This document shows, one piece after another, positions 56,446 to 64,000 of a stretch of 64,000 bases of DNA. Each line of letters starts with the position of its first letter. The stretch's first letter is position 1. The stretch covers positions 186,001 to 250,000 of the forward strand of contig JARWBI010000002.1 in NCBI GenBank assembly GCA_029846755.1, given 5' to 3'. The position numbers and the translations under genes were made by a program. The stretch is from Falsirhodobacter flavus (GTDB taxonomy: Bacteria > Pseudomonadota > Alphaproteobacteria > Rhodobacterales > Rhodobacteraceae). The notes beneath the pieces were generated by a model that did not search any database, was not told where the DNA came from, and saw only the letters and a list, made by a program, of their open reading frames with translations.

Positions 56446-57465
56446 TTGCGTGACACGGACTTAAGCGAAACCTTGCTGCACTGGTATGACCGCCATGCCC
56501 GCGCCCTGCCGTGGCGCGTGCCGCCGGGCGATCCCGCGCGGCCCGATCCCTATCGCATCTGGCTGTCCGAGGTGATGCTGCAACAGACCACCGTGGCCGC
56601 AGTGCGCGATTATTTCGCGCGGTTCACTGCTCGCTGGCCGACAGTGCAGGATCTGGCGGCGGCGGCGGACGGCGATGTGATGGCCGAATGGGCGGGGCTT
56701 GGATACTACGCCCGCGCCCGGAACCTTTTGAAATGCGCGCGGGCGGTGGTGTCGGATCATGGCGGCGTGTTTCCGAACACGCGCGACGGGCTGCTGACCC
56801 TGCCGGGAATCGGCCCCTATACCGCAGCCGCCATCGCCTCGATCGCGTTCGATGAACCGGCGACGGTGGTGGACGGGAATGTGGAGCGCGTCATCTCGCG
56901 CCTACGGCTGGTGGAAACCCCGCTGCCGGTCGCCAAGCCCGAGATCACGCGGCTGGCGGCGGAACTGACGCCGGTGCTGCGTTCGGGCGATTACGCGCAG
57001 GCGGTAATGGACCTTGGCGCCACGATCTGCACCCCGCGTTCCCCCGCCTGCGGCATCTGCCCGTGGATGGACCCGTGCGAGGCGCGGGCGGAGGGCGTGC
57101 AAGCCGCCCTGCCCCGGAAGGCGGCGAAGACCGCCAAACCCGTGCGCGAAGGCACGGTATGGCTGGCACGGCGCGGTGACCAATGGCTGCTGGAGACGCG
57201 GCCCGAACGGGGGCTTCTGGGCGGTATGCCGGGCTGGCCGGGCGATGGTTGGGACAATGCGGGCGGCGAGGCTCCGCTGGACGCCGACTGGCGCAGCATC
57301 GGCGAGGTGCGCCACACCTTCACCCATTTCCACCTGATCCTGACCGTGATGTTCGCCGAAGCCACCGGCAACCCGCGCCGGGGCGATTTCAGGGAAGTAA
57401 GAGCGGGCGATCTTCCTACGGTCATGCGCAAGGCTTTCGATCTCGCTAAGGTTGCGCTAGGATAG
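56446..57465 (+). CDS. mutY: A/G-specific adenine glycosylase MutY
   Basis: 339 residues. It removes adenine mispaired with 8-oxoguanine. HhH core with LSEVMLQQTTV (catalytic glutamate), the helix-hairpin-helix TLPGIGPYTAAAIASIAF and VVDGNVERVI with the catalytic aspartate. The 4Fe-4S cysteines follow as C-x6-C-x2-C-x5-C in CTPRSPACGICPWMDPC. A C-terminal NUDIX-like domain ends VRHTFTHFHLILT. The start is TTG at 56446 (in-frame ATG and GTG are absent before it). Divergent from dciA with 84 bases between. Confidence 0.95.
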   Translation: MRDTDLSETLLHWYDRHARALPWRVPPGDPARPDPYRIWLSEVMLQQTTVAAVRDYFARFTARWPTVQDLAAAADGDVMAEWAGLGYYARARNLLKCARAVVSDHGGVFPNTRDGLLTLPGIGPYTAAAIASIAFDEPATVVDGNVERVISRLRLVETPLPVAKPEITRLAAELTPVLRSGDYAQAVMDLGATICTPRSPACGICPWMDPCEARAEGVQAALPRKAAKTAKPVREGTVWLARRGDQWLLETRPERGLLGGMPGWPGDGWDNAGGEAPLDADWRSIGEVRHTFTHFHLILTVMFAEATGNPRRGDFREVRAGDLPTVMRKAFDLAKVALG

Positions 57466-57484
57466 GCGAAACTTGGGGGTGACG

Positions 57485-58621
57485 ATGAAACCAGCCTCTG
57501 AAGTCGCCCGCCTTCGCCACGCGCTTCCCTTCTGGCTTTCGATCCTGACCGTGCCGCTGGCGATTGCCGGGGCGGCATGGGGCGGGCTGTGGACGCTTGC
57601 TCTGCCGATCTTCGCATGGGCGCTGTTCGACGTGCTGGACCTGCTTCTGGGGCTGGAGACGGAGAACGCCGATCCCGAAACCAGCGACGAGCATCTGTTC
57701 TGGTATCGGCTTGTGACGCTGGTCTGGTTTCCGATCCAGTTCGCGCTGACCTTTGGGCTGATCTGGTTTGTGACGCGATCGGACCTTGGAACGGCGGAAC
57801 GGCTGACGCTGTTCTTCGGCATGGGCATCATCTCGGGCGCGATCGGGATCGTCTATGCGCACGAGCTGCTGCATCAGAAGAACCGGGCCGAGCGGTGGCT
57901 GGGCGATCTGCTGCTGGCGAACGTGCTTTACAGCCATTTCCGGTCCGAGCATCTGCGCGTGCATCATCTGTGGGTCGGCACCCCGCGCGATCCGGTCTCG
58001 GCGCGGTATAACGAAGGATTCCACCGTTACTTCTATCGCGTGCTGCGCGATTGCCCGCGTTCTGCTTGGCGGGCGGAGGTCGCGTTTCTGGCGCGCGGGG
58101 GGCATGGAGCGTTCAGCCGTCGCAACCCGTTCTGGCGATATGCCGCCCTGCAACTGGCGATGCTGGCGCTGGCGCTGGCACTCGGCGGCTGGCAGGGGCT
58201 GCTGCTGTTCCTCTGGCAGGCCTTCGTCGCCGTCTGGCAGCTGGAGTTGACCAATTACATCGAACATTACGGCCTGACGCGTCGCCATTTGGGCGACGGG
58301 CGATACGAACCCGTCGGCCCGCGCCACAGCTGGAACGCGGCACACAAAGCGTCGAACTGGCTGCTCATCAACCTTCAGCGCCATTCGGACCATCACTACA
58401 AACCGGACCGCCGATTCCCGCTGCTTCAGAATCACGCAGGCGATGCCGCGCCGCAGCTTCCCTTCGGCTATCCGCTGATGGCGGCGGTGGCGATGGTCCC
58501 GCCCGTCTGGCGGCGCGTGATGAACCCCAAGGTGCGGGAATGGCGGCGAAAACACTACCCTGACATTGCCGACTGGAAGCCTTACAACCGCGGGCAGAAC
58601 CCGCTTCCACGCGGAACCTGA
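57485..58621 (+). CDS. alkB: Alkane 1-monooxygenase AlkB
   Basis: 378 residues. An integral-membrane diiron enzyme that hydroxylates the terminal carbon of alkanes using rubredoxin electrons. The histidine boxes are HELLHQ near residue 125, EHLRVHH near 156 and LQRHSDHH near 297, with NYIEHYGL between; these hold both irons. Four or more hydrophobic segments lie in the first 120 residues. Rubredoxin, rubredoxin reductase and AlkS genes are not adjacent. Start: ATG at 57485, with GGGGGTG ahead; a TTG and GTG lie slightly upstream in frame. Follows mutY after about 20 bases. Confidence 0.93.
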   Translation: MKPASEVARLRHALPFWLSILTVPLAIAGAAWGGLWTLALPIFAWALFDVLDLLLGLETENADPETSDEHLFWYRLVTLVWFPIQFALTFGLIWFVTRSDLGTAERLTLFFGMGIISGAIGIVYAHELLHQKNRAERWLGDLLLANVLYSHFRSEHLRVHHLWVGTPRDPVSARYNEGFHRYFYRVLRDCPRSAWRAEVAFLARGGHGAFSRRNPFWRYAALQLAMLALALALGGWQGLLLFLWQAFVAVWQLELTNYIEHYGLTRRHLGDGRYEPVGPRHSWNAAHKASNWLLINLQRHSDHHYKPDRRFPLLQNHAGDAAPQLPFGYPLMAAVAMVPPVWRRVMNPKVREWRRKHYPDIADWKPYNRGQNPLPRGT

Positions 58622-58645
58622 TGAACGGATCGGTGTTATCGCGCC

Positions 58646-59245
58646 ATGGATGCAGTTGCGGAAAATGGCGATCTCGCCGACCTGATGGAGCGGATCGCAC
58701 GGCTGGGTGACGATGCGGACGAAGTTTCCATCGCCGATGTGAAGAAAGAGATCGGAGAGCGCAGCTTCGGCCCTGCCCTCGCGATCCCGGCCATCGTCGA
58801 GATCTCGCCCATCGGGGGGATACCGGGGCTGCCGACGCTGATCGCACTGCTGGTCGCGATCATCGCGGCTCAGATCCTGTTCGACCGCGACCACCTCTGG
58901 CTGCCGGGTTTTCTGGAAAATCGCCGGGTGAAGGGGGCGCGGCTGGCCAAGGGCATGCGCGCGCTGCGCAAACCCGCGAACTGGATCGACGCGCTGCTGG
59001 AGCCTCGGATGCGTTGGGTGACGAAGGATCCGACCCTGCGTGTGATCGCGGCGCTGGTGATCCTTCTGTGCTGCACCGTGCCGCCGCTGGAACTGATCCC
59101 CTTTGCCTCCAGCATCCCGATGGGGGCCGTTGCGCTGATCGGGCTTGGGCTGATGGCGCGGGACGGGCTGGCGATGCTGGTGGCGGCGGTGCTTTCATCG
59201 GCCACGTTCTGGGGGCTGTTCGAGGTGGCGAACGGCGCCGCTTGA
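58646..59245 (+). CDS. ExoD family membrane protein
   Basis: 199 residues. Reads DVKKEIGERSFGPALAIPAIVEISPIGGIPGLPT, then two or three hydrophobic segments (TLIALLVAIIAAQILF, VIAALVILLCCTVPPLELIPFAS, MGAVALIGLGLM). The family is named after the exoD gene of Sinorhizobium, linked there to exopolysaccharide and nodule invasion; its molecular action is unknown. It is 24 bases behind alkB on the same strand. Confidence 0.88.
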   Translation: MDAVAENGDLADLMERIARLGDDADEVSIADVKKEIGERSFGPALAIPAIVEISPIGGIPGLPTLIALLVAIIAAQILFDRDHLWLPGFLENRRVKGARLAKGMRALRKPANWIDALLEPRMRWVTKDPTLRVIAALVILLCCTVPPLELIPFASSIPMGAVALIGLGLMARDGLAMLVAAVLSSATFWGLFEVANGAA

Positions 59246-59249
59246 AAGT

Positions 59250-59320
59250 TAAAGACCCTGTCCCGCGCAGCGCGCGGCCAGACAAACTAAAGACCCTGCC
59301 GCGCGCAGCGCGCGGCAGGG
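59250..59320. repeat. Two tandem hairpin repeats behind ccrM
   Basis: Two copies of TAAAGACCCTG followed by a CG hairpin lie in a row, about 59250-59279 and 59289-59320. The second is a perfect 13-base-pair stem, CCCTGCCGCGCGC with GCGCGCGGCAGGG around a single A (59294-59320). The first is CCGCGC (59263-59268) with GCGCGG (59272-59277). On the minus strand each stem is followed by TCTTTA and more T, so they can act as tandem terminators of ccrM. The pattern looks like a dispersed repeat of the genome. Confidence 0.7.
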
Positions 59321-59368
59321 CTAGGTGGCACCGCGGACAGGCAGCTTCCCGCGATGCGGGCAAACCTG

Positions 59369-60520
<1,152 letters not shown>

Positions 60521-60562
60521 TCATGGGGCATTTCTGGGGATGACGTCAAATTGTTTATTGAA

Positions 60563-61189
60563 TCAAGAACTTGCTGAAACCACTTGATACAAGATGTTGT
60601 GGACAGGTTTGAACGAACGCCTATGGTGCGGCGTAACCCCCAAATCTAGGAGCGCAGTCTGATGCTGCGCAGTGGGATAGCCTGCATTCGTTTCCCAGCC
60701 GTAGCCGGGGTGATGTTGCGCCAAATCCACCATCAGCCGGTCGCGCACGACCTTGGCCACGATCGACGCCGCCGCGATCGACAGCGACCGCGCATCGCCG
60801 CCGATGATCGCCACCGCTTCGCAATGTAGCCCGGCGCAGACCATGTTCCCGTCGATCAGCACATGATCGGGGGATTCGCGCAGCCCCTGCACCGCCCGGA
60901 CCATCGCAAGATGGCTGGCGCGCAGGATGTTGATGCTGTCGATCTCCTGAACCGAGGCATGGGCGACCGAGACATCGGCCACCTCCAGCAGTTCCAGATA
61001 CAGGTCCATTCGGCGCGTGGCGGTCAGCTTCTTGGAATCGTTCAGCCCCTCGGGGATGCGATTCTCGTCCAGCCAGACGGCAGCGGCGGTGACGGGACCG
61101 GCCAGCGGGCCGCGGCCGACCTCGTCCACGCCGACGATGCGGAGAAAGCCTTGAAGGCGGGCGGTGGTTTCGAATGACAGATCGGGCAT
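60563..61189 (-). CDS. rnhB: Ribonuclease HII
   Basis: 208 residues. It removes ribonucleotides from DNA-RNA hybrids. The catalytic block is GVDEVGRGPLAGPV, then LNDSKKLT, IDGN, SIAAASIVAKVVRD and HPGYGWETNAGYPTAQH. Its order before ccrM is conserved in Alphaproteobacteria, so a shared transcript is likely. No clear binding site ahead of the ATG at 61189 on inspection. Confidence 0.96.
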   Translation of the reverse strand: MPDLSFETTARLQGFLRIVGVDEVGRGPLAGPVTAAAVWLDENRIPEGLNDSKKLTATRRMDLYLELLEVADVSVAHASVQEIDSINILRASHLAMVRAVQGLRESPDHVLIDGNMVCAGLHCEAVAIIGGDARSLSIAAASIVAKVVRDRLMVDLAQHHPGYGWETNAGYPTAQHQTALLDLGVTPHHRRSFKPVHNILYQVVSASS

Positions 61190-61211
61190 GGGCCTCTTTT
61201 ACCCTGCCGGA

Positions 61212-61252
61212 CGAAAAGTGGAAGGCGGAGGCTGCTCACCCCTCCGCCTTCC
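61212..61252 (-). terminator. Terminator of the secreted basic-acidic protein gene
   Basis: On the minus strand GGAAGGCGGAGG pairs with CCTCCGCCTTCC (plus-strand 61241-61252 and 61220-61231) across a 9-base loop, and TTTT follows near 61217-61214. It ends the gene at 61378-61767, 126 bases past its stop, and separates it from rnhB. Confidence 0.85.
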
Positions 61253-61377
61253 GTTTCTCCGGGCGGGCTGTGGGGGCACAAGGGATGCCGCCCGGAAAGA
61301 GGTGGAGGCGAGGCATGAACCCCGCCCCCGGACCGGACCCTGCGCCGGGGACGTTGACGGCGCGGGCCCGGATGCGG

Positions 61378-61767
61378 TCAGCGGCGCGCGTGTTCGCGCA
61401 GGCAACGCTCGTTATAGATGGCGACGACCTCGCCCCGGCGGCGGTCGTAATCGGAAATGCAGCGTTCAGGCAGGCGCGCTTCGCGGCGATCCCAGCGGCC
61501 ACGGTCGTGGTCCCGGTCATGGCGATCGCGATGCTGCCAGCGGCCGTTGTTCCAGTCGCGGCGTTCCTCCCAGCGGTCGCGCTCTTTTTCCTTCTCGCGG
61601 TTGTCGTGGATGATCTTGGCGCCCAACGCGATGGCGGCGATCCCGCCAAGGGTGCGGACCGTGTCCTCGTCCGCGCGGGCGGGAACGGCACTGGCGGTCA
61701 TGGCGCCAAGGGCGATGGCGGCTGCGGTCACGGTGCAGGCCAGGCGGCGAAGCGATGCGTCGAACAT
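61378..61767 (-). CDS. Small secreted charge-rich protein
   Basis: 129 residues. Signal peptide with MFDASLRRLACTVTAAAIALGAMTASAVPARA, then a short hydrophobic stretch, then a mature part dominated by D, R, E, H and W: KEKERDRWEERRDWNNGRWQHRDRHDRDHDRGRW. Two cysteines, CISDYD and NERCLREH, are placed 18 residues apart and could form a disulfide. The pattern resembles the RcnB/YkuD-like small secreted proteins, but no name is warranted. It faces away from the small secreted-protein operon and shares the region of the palindrome at 61883-61903. Confidence 0.7.
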   Translation of the reverse strand: MFDASLRRLACTVTAAAIALGAMTASAVPARADEDTVRTLGGIAAIALGAKIIHDNREKEKERDRWEERRDWNNGRWQHRDRHDRDHDRGRWDRREARLPERCISDYDRRRGEVVAIYNERCLREHARR

Positions 61768-61882
61768 AGGCGATGTCCTTCTTCGGAGGCGCCGCGGCGA
61801 TCGTCGCTGCGGCTTGTGGATCGAACTTGGGTCCGACCGCCGGGTCAGGCAATTTCCGCGGACCTGACATGCCCAAACGCGC

Positions 61883-61903
61883 CCTTGTTATGGCATAACA
61901 AGG
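61883..61903. promoter_or_regulatory. Perfect palindrome, candidate operator
   Basis: CCTTGTTAT at 61883-61891 and ATAACAAGG at 61895-61903 form 9 exact base pairs around GGC. It lies between two divergent genes, 116 bases before one start and 73 before the other, with no T run beside it, which favours a protein-binding site over a terminator. The core TTGTTATnnnATAACAA is not a motif I can name; LexA and Fur sites do not match. Confidence 0.6.
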
Positions 61904-61976
61904 CGTGCAAACCCCTTCGGATATTGAATAACCCCGCGCATCCGGGCAGGGTCGCCCCATCAGCAAGGAGCCGCCG

Positions 61977-62246
61977 ATGATCCGTCTTGCCCTGCTTCTG
62001 ACCCTTTGCGCGCTGCCTGCGCATGCTGCCTGCTATGCCGATTACAAGGCAAAGCGGGACAATCCCCTTCGTTTGCATTATGGGGTTGCCGAAGTTCCGG
62101 AATGCGACCCGGACATTGCGCGTAAGGCATTGCAAGGGCGTCTTGGCCGCGAGGGTTGGACGCTTCTGAACATATTGTCGGTGTTCGGCCCCGAGGGGCT
62201 GGAGGAAAGGAAAGCAAGTGCAGGAGATTATTTTCTCCGCTTCTGA
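61977..62246 (+). CDS. Small secreted protein, possible partner of the membrane winged-helix protein
   Basis: 89 residues. Signal peptide MIRLALLLTLCALPAHA, then ACYADYKAKRDNPLRLHYG and AEVPECDPDIARKALQGRLGREGW. Two mature cysteines are 24 residues apart. It is related to short alphaproteobacterial secreted proteins that precede a membrane protein gene; no activity is known. AAGGAG lies before the ATG. Its last 29 bases overlap the next gene, so translation is coupled and the products may act together in the periplasm. Confidence 0.75.
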   Translation: MIRLALLLTLCALPAHAACYADYKAKRDNPLRLHYGVAEVPECDPDIARKALQGRLGREGWTLLNILSVFGPEGLEERKASAGDYFLRF

Positions 62247-62910
62247 AAGCCGGGGCGGCCGCGTCGTCGCTTGGGGCATCGTTGCCGTGATCGCGATCCT
62301 GCTGGTCGCCGGGGTCCTGCTGTTCATCAGCCTGCCCGACGCCAACGTCTTCAATTCGAAGGTCGAGCGTCTGTTCGTCGAGAACATGGAACTGCGCCTG
62401 TCGAACGAGCTGCGCCTGCTGGAAATCCTTGCCCAGTCCGGCACCGCCTTTACCGAGGTTCTGGCCTCCTATCGCATGGTGATCTTCGTGCTGCTGGTAT
62501 TCTCCAGCGCGCTTCTGCTGGCCTCGCTGGTGTTCCTGGTCACGATCATCGCGCAGAACCGGCGCATCGCGGCGATCCAGCGGTCGGGGATACAGGTGTC
62601 GTCCCTGCGCATCAGCCGCGAGGCGCGGGCCGTCTATATCAACGACATGGAATTCACCCTGACCGAATCCGCCATAGAGACGCTGAGCGTGCTGGCCGAG
62701 GCGCGGATGGATGACGAGGTGCTGACCGGCGCGCAGATCGAATCGATGATCGCGGGCAAGGAGGATGCCGAGGAAGCCGCCGGCGCGGTCCGCATCAAGC
62801 GGCTGCGCGACGCGCTTGGCAACCAGATGGTGAGCGAATTGCTGGTCAAGACCGTCGCAAGACGCGGATACATGCTGGCGGTCGCCAAGGACGTGATCCG
62901 CGTCGTCTGA
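62218..62910 (+). CDS. Two-TM membrane protein with cytoplasmic winged-helix domain
   Basis: 230 residues. TM1 at about 17-39 and TM2 at about 87-112, flanked by SRGGR and QNRR, place both ends inside. The 47-residue loop between would be periplasmic. The C-terminal domain (133-224) reads LTESAIETLSVLAEARMDDE, RIKRLRDALGNQ and KTVARRGYMLAV, the order of an OmpR/PhoB winged helix. This is the reverse of ToxR and CadC, whose winged helix is at the N-terminus. GTG start with AAGGA upstream. It is likely a membrane-bound DNA-binding regulator coupled to the small secreted protein. Target unknown. Confidence 0.75.
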   Translation: MQEIIFSASESRGGRVVAWGIVAVIAILLVAGVLLFISLPDANVFNSKVERLFVENMELRLSNELRLLEILAQSGTAFTEVLASYRMVIFVLLVFSSALLLASLVFLVTIIAQNRRIAAIQRSGIQVSSLRISREARAVYINDMEFTLTESAIETLSVLAEARMDDEVLTGAQIESMIAGKEDAEEAAGAVRIKRLRDALGNQMVSELLVKTVARRGYMLAVAKDVIRVV

Positions 62911-62989
62911 TTGTCACGATCTGCTTGCATGACGGGGGGGCGGGCCATATATGCGCCCATCTTTCCCTTTTTCCTGCCGGGGGTTCGCG

Positions 62990-64000
62990 ATGATCCAGAC
63001 ACCGTATTACCTGATCGACGAAAGCGCGCTTCAGGCCAACATGGAAAAGATCGAGCGGCTGTGCGAGCTTTCGGGCGCGAAGGCGCTGCTGGCACTGAAA
63101 TGCTTTGCCACCTGGCCGGTCTTCGGGCTGATGTCGAAGTACATGGCGGGGACCACCTCTTCCTCGCTTTATGAGCTTCGCTTGGGCCGCGAGAAGTTCG
63201 GCAAGGAAACCCACGCCTATTCCGTCGCATGGGGCGAGGACGAGATCGACGAGGCCGTGGGCTACGCCGACAAGATCATCTTCAATTCCATCGGCCAGCT
63301 TGAACGGTTCGAGGACCGCGCTTCGGGCATCGAACGCGGGCTGCGGCTGAACCCCGGTATTTCGACCAGCGGTTTCGATCTGGCCGACCCGGCGCGCAAG
63401 TTTTCCCGTCTGGGCGAATGGGACAGCGAGAAGATCGCGGCAGTGCTGGACCGCATCTCCGGCTTCATGATCCACTACAATTGCGAGAATGGCGATTTCG
63501 ACCTGTTCGACCGCCAGCTGACCGACATCGAAAACCGCTTCGGCAACCTTCTGGGCGGCGTGAAATGGGTCTCGCTCGGCGGCGGCATCCACTTCACCGG
63601 CGAGGGGTATCCGATCGAGAAGCTGGCCGAACGGCTGCGCGCCTTTGCGGACAAGTTCGGCGTTCAGGTCTATCTGGAGCCGGGCGAGGCGTCGATCACC
63701 AACACCGCCAGCCTCGAGGTGACGGTGCTCGACATCCTCGACAACGGCAAGAAGCTGGCCATCGTGGATTCTTCGGTCGAGGCGCATATGCTGGACCTGC
63801 TGATCTATCGCATCGCGGGCAAGATGAACACGACCGGCCCGCACGAGTATCAGATCTGCGGCAAATCCTGCCTTGCCGGTGACATCTACGGCGATTTCAA
63901 TTTTCCCGAACCGTTGAAGGTCGGGGATCGTCTGTCGATCGCGGATGCCGCGGGATACACGATGGTCAAGAAGAATTGGTTCAACGGCGTGAAGATGCCC
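62990..64000 (+). CDS. nspC: Carboxynorspermidine decarboxylase, 3' end cut by window
   Basis: 337 codons are visible and the frame is still open. PLP enzyme of the alanine racemase-like fold III decarboxylases: IQTPYYLIDESAL at the start, the cofactor lysine in LLALKCFATWPVF (near residue 38), SLGGGIHFTGEGYP and VYLEPGEASI. It removes CO2 from carboxynorspermidine or carboxyspermidine in the alternative route to norspermidine or spermidine. The partner dehydrogenase gene is not in view and may follow. Start: ATG at 62990, 79 bases past the previous gene. Confidence 0.93.
   Translation, partial: MIQTPYYLIDESALQANMEKIERLCELSGAKALLALKCFATWPVFGLMSKYMAGTTSSSLYELRLGREKFGKETHAYSVAWGEDEIDEAVGYADKIIFNSIGQLERFEDRASGIERGLRLNPGISTSGFDLADPARKFSRLGEWDSEKIAAVLDRISGFMIHYNCENGDFDLFDRQLTDIENRFGNLLGGVKWVSLGGGIHFTGEGYPIEKLAERLRAFADKFGVQVYLEPGEASITNTASLEVTVLDILDNGKKLAIVDSSVEAHMLDLLIYRIAGKMNTTGPHEYQICGKSCLAGDIYGDFNFPEPLKVGDRLSIADAAGYTMVKKNWFNGVKMP

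Overview
The window is about 64 kb of a GC-rich alphaproteobacterial chromosome, almost certainly from the Rhodobacter/Paracoccus group of Rhodobacterales. The evidence is a porin very close in pattern to the classical Rhodobacter capsulatus porin, a serC-serA pair behind an alphaproteobacterial-type leader, a CcrM (GANTC) methyltransferase next to rnhB, a CenR-type orphan response regulator, and small family proteins typical of the lineage (DUF3576, DUF4170, DUF2125, DciA/DUF721). Gene density is high, with many 1-4 base start/stop overlaps (ATGA, GTGA, TTGA) and many tail-to-tail overlaps of converging genes. I see no tRNA, rRNA, CRISPR array, insertion sequence or prophage. It reads as housekeeping chromosome with a few accessory patches. 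No stretch above 300 bases lacks a gene.

Layout. 0-4.6 kb: the end of a LysR regulator, serC-serA with a leader that can hide its Shine-Dalgarno sequence, a strong terminator, and an ApaH-like phosphatase. 4.5-11.7 kb: penicillin-binding protein 1C and a giant alpha-2-macroglobulin, translationally coupled. 11.8-15 kb: TspO, then three glycosyltransferase genes, the first transcribed of which has a clearly lower GC content. 15-17.6 kb: rpsO-pnp with a terminator hairpin between them. 17.7-22.7 kb: an RTX repeat protein, accD-folC, a DUF3576 lipoprotein, and the porin. 22.8-36.1 kb: PLP homeostasis protein, L,D-transpeptidase, RibA, CenR-like regulator, exonuclease III, thioredoxin/TPR protein, Lon-N-like protein with Trm112, a UbiH-like hydroxylase, amidase, aminotransferase, FtsK and LolA. 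36.1-48.2 kb: a lytic transglycosylase lipoprotein, HspQ, a STAS/HATPase partner-switching pair, fRMsr-RluA, an LLM oxidoreductase, leuS-lptE-holA, a small outer-membrane barrel, and the tldE-cysQ-flavoprotein operon. 48.2-55.2 kb: DUF2125 protein, SDR, DEAD-box helicase, then DUF4170-waaA-lpxK for Kdo-lipid A. 55.2-64 kb: dsbA-like and dciA opposite mutY, AlkB, ExoD, tandem hairpin repeats, ccrM and rnhB, a small secreted-protein/membrane-regulator locus, and the start of carboxynorspermidine decarboxylase.

Several genes share themes. Envelope biogenesis is prominent: lpxK, waaA, lptE, lolA, pbpC/alpha-2-macroglobulin, L,D-transpeptidase, transglycosylase and a CenR-like regulator. Genome maintenance is represented by holA, ftsK, ccrM, rnhB, mutY, xth and dciA.

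The most interesting unexplained element is at 61.4-62.9 kb. A membrane protein carries a C-terminal OmpR/PhoB-like winged helix on the cytoplasmic side of two transmembrane helices, the reverse of ToxR/CadC order. It is translationally overlapped with a small secreted protein and lies opposite another secreted protein, with a perfect 9-bp-arm palindrome in the shared upstream region. Other points worth a second look are the serC leader, a perfect DnaA box in front of ccrM, and a candidate sRNA behind the CenR-like gene.
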